A stretch of 64,000 nucleotides of DNA from Pokkaliibacter sp046614695 (GCF_046614695.1 NZ_JBKKHQ010000015.1:78219-142218); one strand, 5' to 3'. Shown: positions 24,035 to 33,702, counted from the first letter of the stretch. Notes: a model not told the origin generated them from the letters alone. Made by a program: numbers and translations.

Positions 24035-25072
24035 TCAGTTATGTGCGTGCAGCGCTTCGTTAAGCTCAATTGCCGTCTTGTTGGTCTTGCACTCGATACG
24101 GCCGGTCTGAGAGTTGCGACGGAACAACAAGTCTGGCTGGCCAGCCAGTTCTCCTGCCTTCACAACTTTTACTTCATTACCAGAGTCATCAAGCAGAGAG
24201 ACTTTGGAACCGCCGGTCAGGTACAAACCAGCTTCCAGTGTGCATCGGTCACCCAGCGGGATGCCAAGGCCTGCATTGGCTCCCAGCAGGCAGTTTTCGC
24301 CCACGGAGATGACTACATTGTTGCCACCGGACAGTGTGCCCATGGTAGAGCAGCCGCCACCCAGATCGGAACCTGAGCCTACAACAACGCCAGCAGAGAT
24401 GCGGCCTTCGACCATGCTTGTGCCGAGCGTGCCTGCGTTAAAGTTAACAAAGCCTTCGTGCATGACGGTGGTGCCTTCACCCAGGTGAGCACCTAAACGG
24501 ACACGGTCGGCATCGCCAATACGAACACCGGCAGGGACCACGTAGTCGGCCATGCGTGGGAATTTATCAACGGAGATAACAGTTAGCCAGTCTCCGCGGA
24601 TGCGGGCTTTAAGGCGGCGGTCATTCAGCTCATCCAGTGCTACCGGGCCTTCATTAGTCCAGGCAACGTTAGGCAGCAGACCGAACATGCCGGTCAGATT
24701 CAGGCTATGAGGCTTGGCAAGGCGATGAGAAAGCAATTGCAGCTTGAGGTAAACCTCCGCCAGTGAAGCCGGTGCTTCATCGTTTTCAAGAATGGTCAGC
24801 AGCAGCGGGCTTGAGCCATGTTGACTGATGGCCAGAAGTTCAGCCATCTGTTCTTCACCCTGCTGGCTAAGCGCAGCGGCCAACGCTGGGATCTGGTCAA
24901 CATTCAACTCAATGACCTGATTGCCGCCTTCGTATCCTGCAAACTGGCGAAATGCGCTGATCAGCTCTGCAGAAGGATTGGCTTTGGGATAAGGGTAGAA
25001 CACCTCCAGCCAGTTACCTGCCTGAGATTGGCTGCCAACGCCCAGGCCGAGGGCTAGGGGGGATGTGCTCAT
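24035..25072 (-). CDS. dapD: Tetrahydrodipicolinate N-succinyltransferase (long form)
   Basis: 345 aa, succinyl-CoA-dependent acylation of tetrahydrodipicolinate. This is the Pseudomonas-type DapD, longer than the 274-aa enterobacterial form. An N-terminal domain of about 170 residues precedes a left-handed beta-helix of hexapeptide repeats (VRIGDADRVRLGAHL, GVVVGSGSDLGGGCSTMGTL, GANAGLGIPLGDRC). The ATG at 25072 has AGGAG seven bases upstream; the ATG two codons earlier is too close to it. Confidence 0.93.
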   Translation of the reverse strand: MSTSPLALGLGVGSQSQAGNWLEVFYPYPKANPSAELISAFRQFAGYEGGNQVIELNVDQIPALAAALSQQGEEQMAELLAISQHGSSPLLLTILENDEAPASLAEVYLKLQLLSHRLAKPHSLNLTGMFGLLPNVAWTNEGPVALDELNDRRLKARIRGDWLTVISVDKFPRMADYVVPAGVRIGDADRVRLGAHLGEGTTVMHEGFVNFNAGTLGTSMVEGRISAGVVVGSGSDLGGGCSTMGTLSGGNNVVISVGENCLLGANAGLGIPLGDRCTLEAGLYLTGGSKVSLLDDSGNEVKVVKAGELAGQPDLLFRRNSQTGRIECKTNKTAIELNEALHAHN

Positions 25073-25139
25073 AATCATTCTCCTGTAATCGCTTTTATCG
25101 CTAGCGTGTCGTAATCGTCAGATGAGTGAGGGCAAAGCC

Positions 25140-25487
25140 TCATTCATTAAAAAAATCCTGATAGCTATTGGCATTGAAGCCAACCAGAGCTTTGTCGCCT
25201 GAAATCAGCAGAGGGCGCTTGATCAGGCTGGGTGTTGCCAGCATGAGCTTAATGGCCTTATCGCCATCAAGATCTGCTTTTTCTGCATCATCAATTTGTC
25301 GCCAAGTCGTACTGCGTTTGTTCAGTAACGTTTCCCAACCCAGCTGCTCGCACCAGGCGCTTAGCTGCTCTTCGTTGAGGCCATCCTGGCGATAATCATG
25401 AAACTGGTAGGTAACGCTTTCAGAGTCCAGCCACTGGCGCGCTTTTTTTACGGTGTCGCAGTTTTTAATACCGTAGAGCGTGGTCAT
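25140..25487 (-). CDS. ArsC/Spx-family thioredoxin-like protein (YffB type)
   Basis: 115 aa. The thioredoxin-like ArsC fold has N-terminal YGIKNCDTVKKARQWL with a single active-site Cys, and later TPSLIKRPLLISG, the conserved cis-Pro stretch. Proteins of this YffB branch commonly sit in dap clusters; they resemble glutathione-dependent reductases and their substrate is not settled. The ATG at 25487 has GGTGA about six bases upstream; a GTG three codons earlier lacks one. It lies 14 bases after dapC and shares its transcript. Confidence 0.85.
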   Translation of the reverse strand: MTTLYGIKNCDTVKKARQWLDSESVTYQFHDYRQDGLNEEQLSAWCEQLGWETLLNKRSTTWRQIDDAEKADLDGDKAIKLMLATPSLIKRPLLISGDKALVGFNANSYQDFFNE

Positions 25488-25501
25488 GTCAGTCACCGTT
25501 C

Positions 25502-26716
25502 TTAAGGGGTGTATTGCTCAACGAATCGACGTAAGCGTTGTGCGCCTTCAATGCACTCTTCCAGTGTGGCGACCACAGCCATGCGAACATGGCCTGCGCC
25601 GGGAAGCACTCCATCGACTTCGCGTGAAAGGTAGCGACCAGGTAGAACCGTGACGTGTTCCTTGGCAAAGAGCTCTTGTGCAAAGCGCTCATCATCTCCA
25701 CCGGGCACTTGTGGCCAAAGATAGAAGCCACCTTCTGGTAGGCTGACGCTCATGACCGGGCTCAGAATTTCCAGCACGGCATCAAACTTGGCTCTGTACA
25801 GCGCACGGTTGTCTACCACATGCTGCTCGTCATTCCATACCGCGATACTGGCAGCCTGAACCTGTGTTGACATAGCGCAGCCGTGATAGGTGCGATAGCG
25901 CAGGAAGTCCTTCATCAGGTTGGCATCGCCTGCAATGAAGCCTGAGCGAAGCCCTGGCAAATTAGAGCGTTTGGAAAGGCTGTGAAATACCACGCAGCGT
26001 TCATAGCTACTTCGCCCAAGCTCGGCTGCTGCTTGAAGAAGTCCCATGGGTGGAGTGCTCTCATCAAAATAGAGTTCGGAGTAGCACTCATCAGAGGCAA
26101 CAATGAAGTCATGCTGGTCGGCAAGCTCAAGCACTTCGCGGAAATCCTCAAGGGACATTACTGCGCCAGTGGGATTGCCAGGTGTGCATAGGAACAGTAC
26201 CTGGCAGTCTTTCCATACTTCGGCTGGCACCGACTTGTAGTCTGGCTTGAAACCATTTTCTGCTGTGCAGTTAAGGAAGTGTGGGGCAGCTCCGGCTAGA
26301 TAGGCTGCGCCTTCATAGATTTGATAAAAAGGATTGGGGCTAACAACGAGAGGGTTCTTCTTGCTGGCATCTACAGCCATTTGTACAAAAGCAAAAATAG
26401 CTTCACGCGTGCCGTTAACAGGCAGCACTTGTGTTGCCGGGTTAACAGGAGAGGAGGCAAGCTTAAAGCGGTTATCCAGCCAGCGGGCAATCGCGGTGCG
26501 CAGTTCATCCGAACCTTTGGTCGTTGGATAAATTGACAAGCCATGCATGGCTTCTACCATCGCTTCTTCTGCCATCTTGGGCGCAGGATGCTTGGGTTCT
26601 CCGATGGAGAAAGCAATCGGCGCTTTATCGTTAGGCGCTTGCACTGCGGCCTTGAGAACGGCCAACCGCTCAAAGGGATAAGGATTGAGCTTTTGAAGTA
26701 ATGGGTTGGTATTCAT
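25502..26716 (-). CDS. dapC: Succinyldiaminopimelate transaminase
   Basis: 404 aa fold-type I PLP aminotransferase converting N-succinyl-2-amino-6-ketopimelate to succinyl-DAP. The N-terminus MNTNPLLQKLNPYPFERL is typical of DapC. Other motifs are FLCTPGNPTGAVMS, ASDECYSELYFDE and the Schiff-base Lys in HSLSKRSNLPG, and RMAVVATLEEC near the C-terminus. Its ATG overlaps the glnD stop by one base (TGATG). Confidence 0.93.
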   Translation of the reverse strand: MNTNPLLQKLNPYPFERLAVLKAAVQAPNDKAPIAFSIGEPKHPAPKMAEEAMVEAMHGLSIYPTTKGSDELRTAIARWLDNRFKLASSPVNPATQVLPVNGTREAIFAFVQMAVDASKKNPLVVSPNPFYQIYEGAAYLAGAAPHFLNCTAENGFKPDYKSVPAEVWKDCQVLFLCTPGNPTGAVMSLEDFREVLELADQHDFIVASDECYSELYFDESTPPMGLLQAAAELGRSSYERCVVFHSLSKRSNLPGLRSGFIAGDANLMKDFLRYRTYHGCAMSTQVQAASIAVWNDEQHVVDNRALYRAKFDAVLEILSPVMSVSLPEGGFYLWPQVPGGDDERFAQELFAKEHVTVLPGRYLSREVDGVLPGAGHVRMAVVATLEECIEGAQRLRRFVEQYTP

Positions 26717-29409
26717 CAGTTGTGTGCCAGTTCGTCTAATTGTTGACAGATCGCAGCGCGAAGCCCTTCACGCAGGGTTGGGTCGACCAAAGGTGTGCCT
26801 TCCTGAGTGGTAATAAAGAAAACGTCTTCTACTCGTTCGCCCATACTGGCGATTTTTGCGGTTTGTACGAACACATCAAAGTCGTAAAAAATGCGCCCTA
26901 ACGTTGCAAGCAGCCCTGGTCTGTCTGGAGAAATAACTTCCAGAATCGTGCGTCCGTTATTCAGGTCATCACTGATGTGTACCTTGGTCGGTAGTGTGAA
27001 GTGCTTATACTGGCGTGGAACGCGGCGGTGAACTATTTCCGGGAACTGATCCGGCGCAGAGAGGACTTCCTTTAGTGTGGACTGAATCTGCGCGGTCCGC
27101 TCAGGGTCATTGCCGAGTGGCTGATTATCTTCATTGAGTACCACAAAGGTATCGAGACTGTAGCCGTCGGAAGATGTGATGATTCGCGCATCATGGATAT
27201 TAAGGTTGAGCTGGGAGAGAGCGGCCGTCATGGCGGCGAACAAGTCATCCTGGTCAAGGGTGTAGATAAACACCTGGGTGCCGCCTTCATGAGCCCGGCT
27301 GGTGGTTTCGCGAACCAGCACTAAAGGTTCATGGGGAGACTGGTTCCTCAGAATTCCTTCGGTGTGCCAGATGATGTCCCGAACGCTTTCGCGAATGAAG
27401 TAATCGTTGGGGAGCTGTCGCCAGAGTCGCTGTACATCTCTTTCAGGTAAATCGTCGCCTTGCAGTCCATTCAGGGCATCTTTCTGGATGTCTTCAACCA
27501 GCTCTGAAATATTGATCGGCTCTTCCAGGCCGCGGCGCAGCATCTGCTTGGTATCGCTATACAACTGGCGCAGTAATGCCGCACGCCACGAGTTCCAAAG
27601 CGAAGGGTTGGTGGCATTGATATCCGCCACAGTCAACACAAAGAGGTAATCAAGATAGATCGGGTTTTTAACCTCTTGGGCAAAGGCTTTGACAACCTCC
27701 GGGTCGGAAATGTCTTTGCGCTGCGCGGTCATGGACATCAGCAGATGATTCTTCACCAGCCAGACAACCAGTGCGGTATCCCACTTGGGTAGCTGGTGGC
27801 GACGACAGAAGGAAAGCATATCCTGTGCGCCAAGCTCAGAGTGATCGCCGCCGCGGCCTTTACCAATATCGTGAAACAAGCCGGCAAGGTATAGCAGTTC
27901 TGCCTTAGGCAGCTTATGAATCAGGCTTGAGACAATAGGGAAGCGCTCAGCCACTTCATCGTGACGAAACTGGCGCATCATCAGTAGGACCTTCATGGTA
28001 TGAGCATCCACGGTGTAAACGTGGAAAAGGTCGTGCTGCATGCGTCCGATAATGTCATTAAACGCGGGAATGTAGCGTCCCAGAATATCGTAGCGACGCA
28101 TCCGGTTTAATTCTGTTGATACACCCTCAGGGCTTCGCAGCAACTCCATAAAAAGGCTGGTGTTGCGAATATCTGCACGGAATTTGTCATTGATGCGGTG
28201 TCGGAACTGACGCAGCAAGCGGATGGTTGAGGCACGCACGCCATCTGCCTGAGGGTGCTGTGCACGCAGAACGAACAGCTCCATCATTGCGAAGGGGTAG
28301 TAATCAAAGACCAGGTCATGGGTGACTTCCAGATGGCGGTTGCGAATCTGGAAGCGGCTATTCACCGCAATGATTTCCTCCGGCTCATTCTCGGCAAGAA
28401 TGGCTTCTTCGAAATACTGCAGCAGCAGGTCGTTCAGCTCAGCGATATAGCCAGCAATGCGATAGTACTTCCACATGAACTGCTCAATGGCGATGACGTC
28501 CTGCGTATTCTCGTAGCCAAAGAAAGTGGCCAGGGTCTGCTGATAATCAAACAGCAGGCGATCTTCTTCACGACCGGTAAACATATGCAGGGCATAGCGG
28601 ACCGTCCAGAGGTACTCCATGCCTTCGTTAATGGCCTCCAGCTCTTTTGGCGTAAGAAAACCGTGGGTAACAAGCTCACTCAGAGACTCTGCGCCAAAGT
28701 GACGCTTCACTACCCAGGCAATGGTCTGGATGTCGCGAAGGCCGCCTGGTGAATTCTTGATATTTGGCTCGAGGTTGTAGCCAGTCTGCTGTGTTTTCTC
28801 GTAGCGTGCCTGCTGCTCTGCGCGTTTGGCTTTAAAAAAGGCGCGTGAAGACCAGGCATCTTCTGACGTGACAAGCTCCTGCATGTCAATTTTCAGACGT
28901 TCAGGGCCGATGATAGTTCGGGCTTCGAGCAGATTGGTGGCGATGGTCAAATCATCTTTGGCCAGAGCGTAGCAATCATTAATGCTACGGACACTGCTGC
29001 CGACGGCTAGTTTGATATCCCAGAGAAAAGTGAGGAAACAACTGAGTTTGTCTTCGTGGGCTTTCAGCTCAAAGTCATTATCGAACAGGATAAGCAGGTC
29101 AATATCGGAATAGGGGTGAAGCTCTCCCCGTCCATAGCCGCCGACTGCCAGTAGACTCAGATCATCATCCTCAGGAAGTCCATGGAAGGCCCATGCACAC
29201 TGAAGTAGCTGGTCCATGAACCAGGCTCGGCCATTAATCAACGATCGAATGTTGCTCTTGGCTTTAAAGCGGCCATCCAGTACGGATTTTGCCTGTTCGA
29301 GCGCCTGTTTAAATGCTGGTATCGGTTTTGTCGTATTCAGTCGCTCGGTAAACGCGACGGGGTCGAACAGTTCCGCATCAGCAGCATAGTTATCAACAGG
29401 GAGGGCCAT
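26716..29409 (-). CDS. glnD: Bifunctional PII uridylyltransferase/uridylyl-removing enzyme
   Basis: 897 aa nitrogen sensor that modifies and demodifies PII proteins according to glutamine. Domains: nucleotidyltransferase (about 50-230; GGYGRGELHPYSDIDLLILF, with the catalytic DID), a GlnD-specific linker, an HD hydrolase (about 470-600; GLFHDIGKGRGGDHSELG) and two C-terminal ACT domains (FIYTLDQDDLFAAMTAAL and VISPDRPGLLATLGRIF). All catalytic residues appear intact. It lies 60 bases after map and overlaps dapC. Confidence 0.95.
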   Translation of the reverse strand: MALPVDNYAADAELFDPVAFTERLNTTKPIPAFKQALEQAKSVLDGRFKAKSNIRSLINGRAWFMDQLLQCAWAFHGLPEDDDLSLLAVGGYGRGELHPYSDIDLLILFDNDFELKAHEDKLSCFLTFLWDIKLAVGSSVRSINDCYALAKDDLTIATNLLEARTIIGPERLKIDMQELVTSEDAWSSRAFFKAKRAEQQARYEKTQQTGYNLEPNIKNSPGGLRDIQTIAWVVKRHFGAESLSELVTHGFLTPKELEAINEGMEYLWTVRYALHMFTGREEDRLLFDYQQTLATFFGYENTQDVIAIEQFMWKYYRIAGYIAELNDLLLQYFEEAILAENEPEEIIAVNSRFQIRNRHLEVTHDLVFDYYPFAMMELFVLRAQHPQADGVRASTIRLLRQFRHRINDKFRADIRNTSLFMELLRSPEGVSTELNRMRRYDILGRYIPAFNDIIGRMQHDLFHVYTVDAHTMKVLLMMRQFRHDEVAERFPIVSSLIHKLPKAELLYLAGLFHDIGKGRGGDHSELGAQDMLSFCRRHQLPKWDTALVVWLVKNHLLMSMTAQRKDISDPEVVKAFAQEVKNPIYLDYLFVLTVADINATNPSLWNSWRAALLRQLYSDTKQMLRRGLEEPINISELVEDIQKDALNGLQGDDLPERDVQRLWRQLPNDYFIRESVRDIIWHTEGILRNQSPHEPLVLVRETTSRAHEGGTQVFIYTLDQDDLFAAMTAALSQLNLNIHDARIITSSDGYSLDTFVVLNEDNQPLGNDPERTAQIQSTLKEVLSAPDQFPEIVHRRVPRQYKHFTLPTKVHISDDLNNGRTILEVISPDRPGLLATLGRIFYDFDVFVQTAKIASMGERVEDVFFITTQEGTPLVDPTLREGLRAAICQQLDELAHN

Positions 29410-29469
29410 GAAAGAATCCTCAGGGGCGTCGTCTCAGTTTATCTTGGTGCCTGTTATTGCGGAACGCCC

Positions 29470-30243
29470 TTATAAAGGAACTTCGTTACTGCGCAGTGTC
29501 AGAATTTCAACGCCTGTTTCAGTCACAAGAATCGTGTGCTCCCATTGGGCCGAGAGGCGACGATCAACTGTTTCTACCGTCCAGCCATCTTTTTTAAGCA
29601 CTTTAACGTGTCGCTTGCCTGCATTGATCATGGGTTCGATTGTGAAAATCATTCCTGCTTCAATGGTTATGCCTGTGCCAGGCTTTCCGTAGTGGAGAAT
29701 CTGGGGTTCTTCATGAAATTCGGCGCCAATACCGTGGCCGCAATACTCACGAACCACAGAGTAGTGATTCTGCTCTGCGTGAACCTGAATAACATGTCCG
29801 ATATCACCAAGAGTAATGCCTGGTTTAACCAGATTAATCCCCTGGAACATGCATTCGCGTGTGACATCGACCAGGCGTTGGGCATGGGGCAGCGGGGTTC
29901 CAACATGGAACATTGCGCTGGTATCACCGTGGTATCCATCTTTAATGACGGTGATGTCGATATTGATGATGTCGCCTTGTTTTAGTGCCTTTCCGTTCGG
30001 AATGCCATGACAAACAACGTGATTCACGGAGGTGCAGATGGATTTGGGGAAACCGTGATAGTTCAGTGGCGCAGGAACTGCCTTCTGCTCATTCACAATA
30101 TAGTTGTGGCAGATTTCATTCAGCTGATCCGTAGTCACACCCGGTTGTACATGCGGTTCAATCATTTCCAGAACGTCTGCTGCCAGGCGGCAGGCAATGC
30201 GCATTTTTTCAATTTCTTCGGGTGTCTTGATGATTACGGTCAT
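29470..30243 (-). CDS. map: Type I methionine aminopeptidase
   Basis: 257 aa, removes the N-terminal Met from nascent proteins. Metal ligands: Asp in IINIDITVIKDGYHGDTS (two Asp), His in YCGHGIGAEFHEEP, Glu in FTIEPM and in WEHTILVTE. It is divergent from rpsB, the usual gammaproteobacterial arrangement. Confidence 0.95.
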   Translation of the reverse strand: MTVIIKTPEEIEKMRIACRLAADVLEMIEPHVQPGVTTDQLNEICHNYIVNEQKAVPAPLNYHGFPKSICTSVNHVVCHGIPNGKALKQGDIINIDITVIKDGYHGDTSAMFHVGTPLPHAQRLVDVTRECMFQGINLVKPGITLGDIGHVIQVHAEQNHYSVVREYCGHGIGAEFHEEPQILHYGKPGTGITIEAGMIFTIEPMINAGKRHVKVLKKDGWTVETVDRRLSAQWEHTILVTETGVEILTLRSNEVPL

Positions 30244-30358
30244 GGCGGGATGTTAGCTCCTGGCGTGTCTGCCTGCCTTGCATGGGCGGGTAGCGCAAAT
30301 TCATGGACAGCGCCGCATTGTACACGGATTCCACCGAACGGAAAAATTGCCTCTTAAC

Positions 30359-30387
30359 TTTTGCTGAAGGCAGAAATGTGGTATAAA
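30359..30387 (+). promoter_or_regulatory. Promoter of the rpsB-tsf transcript
   Basis: A strong -10 TATAAA (30382-30387) with a weak -35, TTTTGC at 17 bases or TTGCTG at 15 bases. The discriminator after the -10 is GC-rich (ACTGCCGCC), as in growth-rate-controlled ribosomal protein promoters. Confidence 0.55.
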
Positions 30388-30394
30388 ACTGCCG

Positions 30395-30555
30395 CCCCAA
30401 GTTTTGGCTGAGTCTCAGGGCTTTTGTCAGAATGAGGGAGCGCAAACTTAACCTAAAGCACACACATGTGCCGACACAGTGTCCGAGGGTGCCTTCAATG
30501 GAGGTCGGATTCTGGGGTACATGGAGGCCTAACCCTATTTCTAAAAGGAAATATC
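30395..30555 (+). promoter_or_regulatory. Long structured rpsB leader (probable S2 autoregulatory region)
   Basis: About 160 untranslated bases precede rpsB. The stretch 30465-30535 holds small inverted repeats (CACATGTG and GACACAGTGTC) and a GGAGGTCGG/GGAGGCC pair. Gammaproteobacterial rpsB leaders are known to bind S2 and repress rpsB-tsf. Location and length fit; the fold was not computed. An in-frame ATG at 30466 within the leader is not a credible start. Confidence 0.45.
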
Positions 30556-31302
30556 ATGGCAAAAGTTACCATGCGTGACCTGCTTAAAGCAGGCGTACAC
30601 TTCGGTCACCAAACTCGTTACTGGAACCCAAAAATGGGTCAGTACATCTACGGTGCTCGCAACAAGATCCATATCATCAACCTCGAGCACACTCTGCCGA
30701 TGCTGAATGAAGCTCTGGATGTTGTTGGCAAAATGGCCTCCAAGAAGAACAAGGTTCTTTTTGTTGGTACCAAGCGTGCAGCTGCAGAAGTTATTAAGCA
30801 GGAAGCTACTCGCGCCGGTATGCCTTATGTAAACCATCGTTGGTTGGGCGGTATGCTCACCAACTATAAGACTATCCGTCAGTCCATTCGCCGTTTCCGT
30901 GAACTGGAACAGCAGAGCCAGGACGGTACCTTTGACAAGCTGACCAAGAAAGAAGTGCTGATGCGCACTCGTGAAATGGAAAAGCTGGAACTGTCTATCG
31001 GCGGTATCAAAGACATGGGTGGTCTGCCTGACGCACTGTTCGTTATCGACGTTGAGCACGAGCGCAATGCCATCCAGGAAGCCAACAAACTGGGTATCCC
31101 TGTTATCGGTGTTGTAGATACCAACAGCAACCCTGCCGGTATCGATTACGTTATTCCGGGTAACGACGATGCTCTGCGTGCCATTGAAATCTACGCGAAA
31201 TCTATGGCTGATAGCATTGTTGAAGCTGCTGAAGCGAATGCAGATGGCAACAAAGGCGAGTTCGTTGAAGTCAACGAAGGCGCTGAAGCGGCTGCACAGT
31301 AA
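30556..31302 (+). CDS. rpsB: 30S ribosomal protein S2
   Basis: 248 aa. N-terminus MAKVTMRDLLKAGVHFGHQ and signatures RYWNPKMGQYIYGARN and PDALFVIDVEHERNAI. AAGGAA precedes the ATG. Followed by a terminator before tsf, which probably works partially so that tsf is made at lower levels from this transcript. Confidence 0.97.
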   Translation: MAKVTMRDLLKAGVHFGHQTRYWNPKMGQYIYGARNKIHIINLEHTLPMLNEALDVVGKMASKKNKVLFVGTKRAAAEVIKQEATRAGMPYVNHRWLGGMLTNYKTIRQSIRRFRELEQQSQDGTFDKLTKKEVLMRTREMEKLELSIGGIKDMGGLPDALFVIDVEHERNAIQEANKLGIPVIGVVDTNSNPAGIDYVIPGNDDALRAIEIYAKSMADSIVEAAEANADGNKGEFVEVNEGAEAAAQ

Positions 31303-31330
31303 GGCTTAGCTTTTACTGGTAGACCGAAAG

Positions 31331-31353
31331 GGGGAGCGACGCTCCCCTTTTTT
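31331..31353 (+). terminator. rpsB-tsf intergenic terminator/attenuator
   Basis: GGGGAGC-GAC-GCTCCCC then TTTTTT, a canonical intrinsic terminator within the rpsB-tsf operon. Confidence 0.85.
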
Positions 31354-31398
31354 GAAAGTCAGTACCCGATTGAGATCAAATTTAAGAGGATATCCGAC

Positions 31399-32259
31399 AT
31401 GGCAGCTATTTCTGCTTCAATGGTTAAGGACCTGCGTGAGCGCACTGGTCTGGGCATGATGGAGTGCAAAAACGCACTGGTTGAAGCTAATGGTGACATC
31501 GATGTTGCTATCGACAACCTGCGTAAGTCCAGCGCTCTGAAAGCCGCCAAGAAGTCCGGCCGTACTGCTGCTGACGGTGTTGTTGCTGTTAAACAGGCAG
31601 ATGACAACAGCTACGCAGTCGTTGTTGAAGTTAACTCTGAAACTGACTTCGTTGCTCGTGACGATAATTTCGCTGCATTCGCTGGCGAAGTTCTGGATGC
31701 CGTTTTCGCTGGCAAGCAAACTGATATTGCTGCGCTGATGGATGGCGATCTGGAAAACAAGCGTTCTGCTCTGGTTCAGAAAATCGGTGAGAACATTTCC
31801 GTACGTCGCGCTGCCGTTCTGGAAGGCGATGTTGTAGGTGCATACGTTCACAGCAACAACCGTATTGCTGTACTGGTTTCCCTGAAAGGTGGAAATGCAG
31901 AAGTTGCTAAAGATGTTGCGATGCACGTTGCAGCTTCTAACCCTCAGGTTGTTAAGCCTGCAGACATGCCTCAGGAACTGATTGAGAAAGAGAAAGAAAT
32001 TTTCTCTGCTCAGGCTCAGGAATCCGGTAAGCCTGCTGAAATTATCGAGAAGATGGTTCAGGGTCGTATTCAGAAATTCCTGGCTGAAAGCAGCCTGATC
32101 AACCAGCCTTTCGTCAAAAACCCTGAAGTGACTGTGGGTGACATGGCTAAGCAGGCTGGTGCTGAAGTTGTATCCTTTATCCGCTTTGAAGTGGGTGATG
32201 GTATCGAAGTTGAGAAGAAAGACTTCGCTCAGGAAGTTGCAGAACAGCTGAAAGGCTAA
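31399..32259 (+). CDS. tsf: Elongation factor Ts
   Basis: 286 aa GDP/GTP exchange factor for EF-Tu. The N-terminal domain MAAISASMVKDLRERTGLGM and MECKNALVEANGDIDVAIDN is followed by the core VEVNSETDFVARDDNF with the TDFV motif contacting EF-Tu. AGAGGA lies about nine bases before the ATG. Confidence 0.97.
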   Translation: MAAISASMVKDLRERTGLGMMECKNALVEANGDIDVAIDNLRKSSALKAAKKSGRTAADGVVAVKQADDNSYAVVVEVNSETDFVARDDNFAAFAGEVLDAVFAGKQTDIAALMDGDLENKRSALVQKIGENISVRRAAVLEGDVVGAYVHSNNRIAVLVSLKGGNAEVAKDVAMHVAASNPQVVKPADMPQELIEKEKEIFSAQAQESGKPAEIIEKMVQGRIQKFLAESSLINQPFVKNPEVTVGDMAKQAGAEVVSFIRFEVGDGIEVEKKDFAQEVAEQLKG

Positions 32260-32275
32260 TCTCGACTCGTGATGC

Positions 32276-32303
32276 AAACCGCCGACTTAAGGTCGGCGGT
32301 TTT
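32276..32303 (+). terminator. tsf terminator
   Basis: AAACCGCCGAC-TTAAG-GTCGGCGGTTT then TG; 11-bp perfect stem. Confidence 0.8.
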
Positions 32304-32348
32304 GTCTGTGGGTAATAGGTTTCCAATTACTATCTGGAGCACATATCG

Positions 32349-33080
32349 ATGGCGACCGAAAAGAATCAAGCCAAATACAAACGCGTTTTGCTAAAGCTGT
32401 CAGGTGAAGCCCTGATGGGTGATGAAAGTTTTGGTATTGATCCCAAGGTGCTGAATCGGATGGCCTTGGAAATTGGTCAGCTGATTGGAATCGGTGTCCA
32501 GGTAGGTCTTGTGGTTGGTGGTGGTAATCTGTTCCGTGGCGCAGCTCTTGATGCGGCAGGGATGGATCGCGTTACTGGTGACCACATGGGAATGCTGGCT
32601 ACTGTCATGAATGCTCTGGCTCTGCGTGATGCCCTTGAGCGTTCCAATATCTCTACGCGGGTAATGTCGGCGATCCCTATGAGCGGTGTGGTTGATCATT
32701 ATGATCGACGCGCTGCTATTAGAGCGTTAAAGCAGGGTGATGTAGTCATTTTTGCTGCAGGTACCGGTAATCCTTTCTTCACCACTGACTCTGCTGCTTG
32801 TCTGCGCGGCATTGAAATTGAAGCTGACGTTGTGCTGAAGGCTACCAAAGTTGATGGTGTTTATACTGCTGATCCAGTTAAGGATCCCAGTGCGACAAAA
32901 TATGATGTTCTGAGCTACGATGAAGTGCTTGAGCGTCAGTTAGGAGTGATGGATCTGACAGCTATTTGTCTGACGCGCGATCACTCTATGCCTGTCCGAG
33001 TTTTCAATATGAACAAGCCTGGTGCTTTGGCTAGCATTGTTACAGGCGGTCCTGAGGGGACGCTCATCATCGCGTCTTGA
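32349..33080 (+). CDS. pyrH: UMP kinase
   Basis: 243 aa amino-acid-kinase-fold enzyme that phosphorylates UMP to UDP. Motifs: RVLLKLSGEALMGDESFGI, VGGGNLFRGA, DHMGMLATVMNALAL and FAAGTGNPFFTTDSAA. It begins the pyrH-frr pair; frr starts 20 bases later. Confidence 0.96.
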   Translation: MATEKNQAKYKRVLLKLSGEALMGDESFGIDPKVLNRMALEIGQLIGIGVQVGLVVGGGNLFRGAALDAAGMDRVTGDHMGMLATVMNALALRDALERSNISTRVMSAIPMSGVVDHYDRRAAIRALKQGDVVIFAAGTGNPFFTTDSAACLRGIEIEADVVLKATKVDGVYTADPVKDPSATKYDVLSYDEVLERQLGVMDLTAICLTRDHSMPVRVFNMNKPGALASIVTGGPEGTLIIAS

Positions 33081-33100
33081 GGGAGATCAGGAGACTACCA

Positions 33101-33658
33101 ATGATTGAAGATATCAAAAAAGATGCTGATCACCGGATGGTGAAGGCTATCGAGTCACTCGAGAGCCAGTTTAACAAGATCCGAACAGGTCGTGCTACGC
33201 CTGCTATCCTTGATTCAGTGCGTGTCGATTACTACGGTGTTCCATCTCCCCTTAGTCAGGTGGCTAACATCGTAGTGGAAGATGCGCGAACGCTGTTAAT
33301 CTCTCCCTGGGAAAAGAAAATGACCCCGGAGATTGAGAAGGCTATTCTCAAGTCTGATCTTGGTTTAAACCCCAATACCGCAGGTGATGTTATTCGTCTG
33401 CCGATGCCGCCCCTGACCGAGGAAACACGTAAAACCTACATCAAGCAGGCACGCCAAGAGGCGGAAAATGCGCGTGTAGCGATTCGTAATGTTCGTCGTG
33501 ATGCGAATGGGATGATCAAGGATCTTCTAAAAGATAAAGAGATTTCAGAAGATGATCAGCGTCGTGGTGAAGAGCAGGTTCAGAAACTGACGGATAAATA
33601 TGTCGCAGATGTTGATAAGCATCTTGAACATAAAGAAAAAGACTTGATGGAAATCTAA
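33101..33658 (+). CDS. frr: Ribosome recycling factor
   Basis: 185 aa. It splits post-termination ribosomes with EF-G. Typical helices and motifs: FNKIRTGRATPAILD, YYGVPSPLSQVANI, ARTLLISPWEKKM, and NVRRDANGMIKDLLKDKEIS. The ATG at 33101 has CAGGAGA seven bases upstream; in-frame codons from 33077 belong to the pyrH end. Confidence 0.96.
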   Translation: MIEDIKKDADHRMVKAIESLESQFNKIRTGRATPAILDSVRVDYYGVPSPLSQVANIVVEDARTLLISPWEKKMTPEIEKAILKSDLGLNPNTAGDVIRLPMPPLTEETRKTYIKQARQEAENARVAIRNVRRDANGMIKDLLKDKEISEDDQRRGEEQVQKLTDKYVADVDKHLEHKEKDLMEI

Positions 33659-33673
33659 ATCAAGCGGACTGCC

Positions 33674-33702
33674 AGGGCCGACATTGTCGGCCCTCAATTT
33701 TT
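33674..33702 (+). terminator. frr terminator
   Basis: AGGGCCGAC-ATT-GTCGGCCCT then CAATTTTT; 9-bp stem with T-tract. In enterobacteria dxr would lie here between frr and uppS; only this terminator is present. Confidence 0.85.

Noticed and set aside
28255..28752. 165-codon plus-strand frame inside glnD
   Set aside because: The opposite strand encodes conserved GlnD residues throughout.
30466..30555. N-terminal extension of rpsB from an ATG at 30466
   Set aside because: S2 starts MAKVTMRDLL; the extension lies in the leader RNA and has no homology, while AAGGAA precedes the ATG at 30556.
31417..32277. 286-codon open frame antisense to tsf
   Set aside because: It mirrors tsf exactly in length, has no ribosome binding site, and its composition is that of a complementary-strand shadow.
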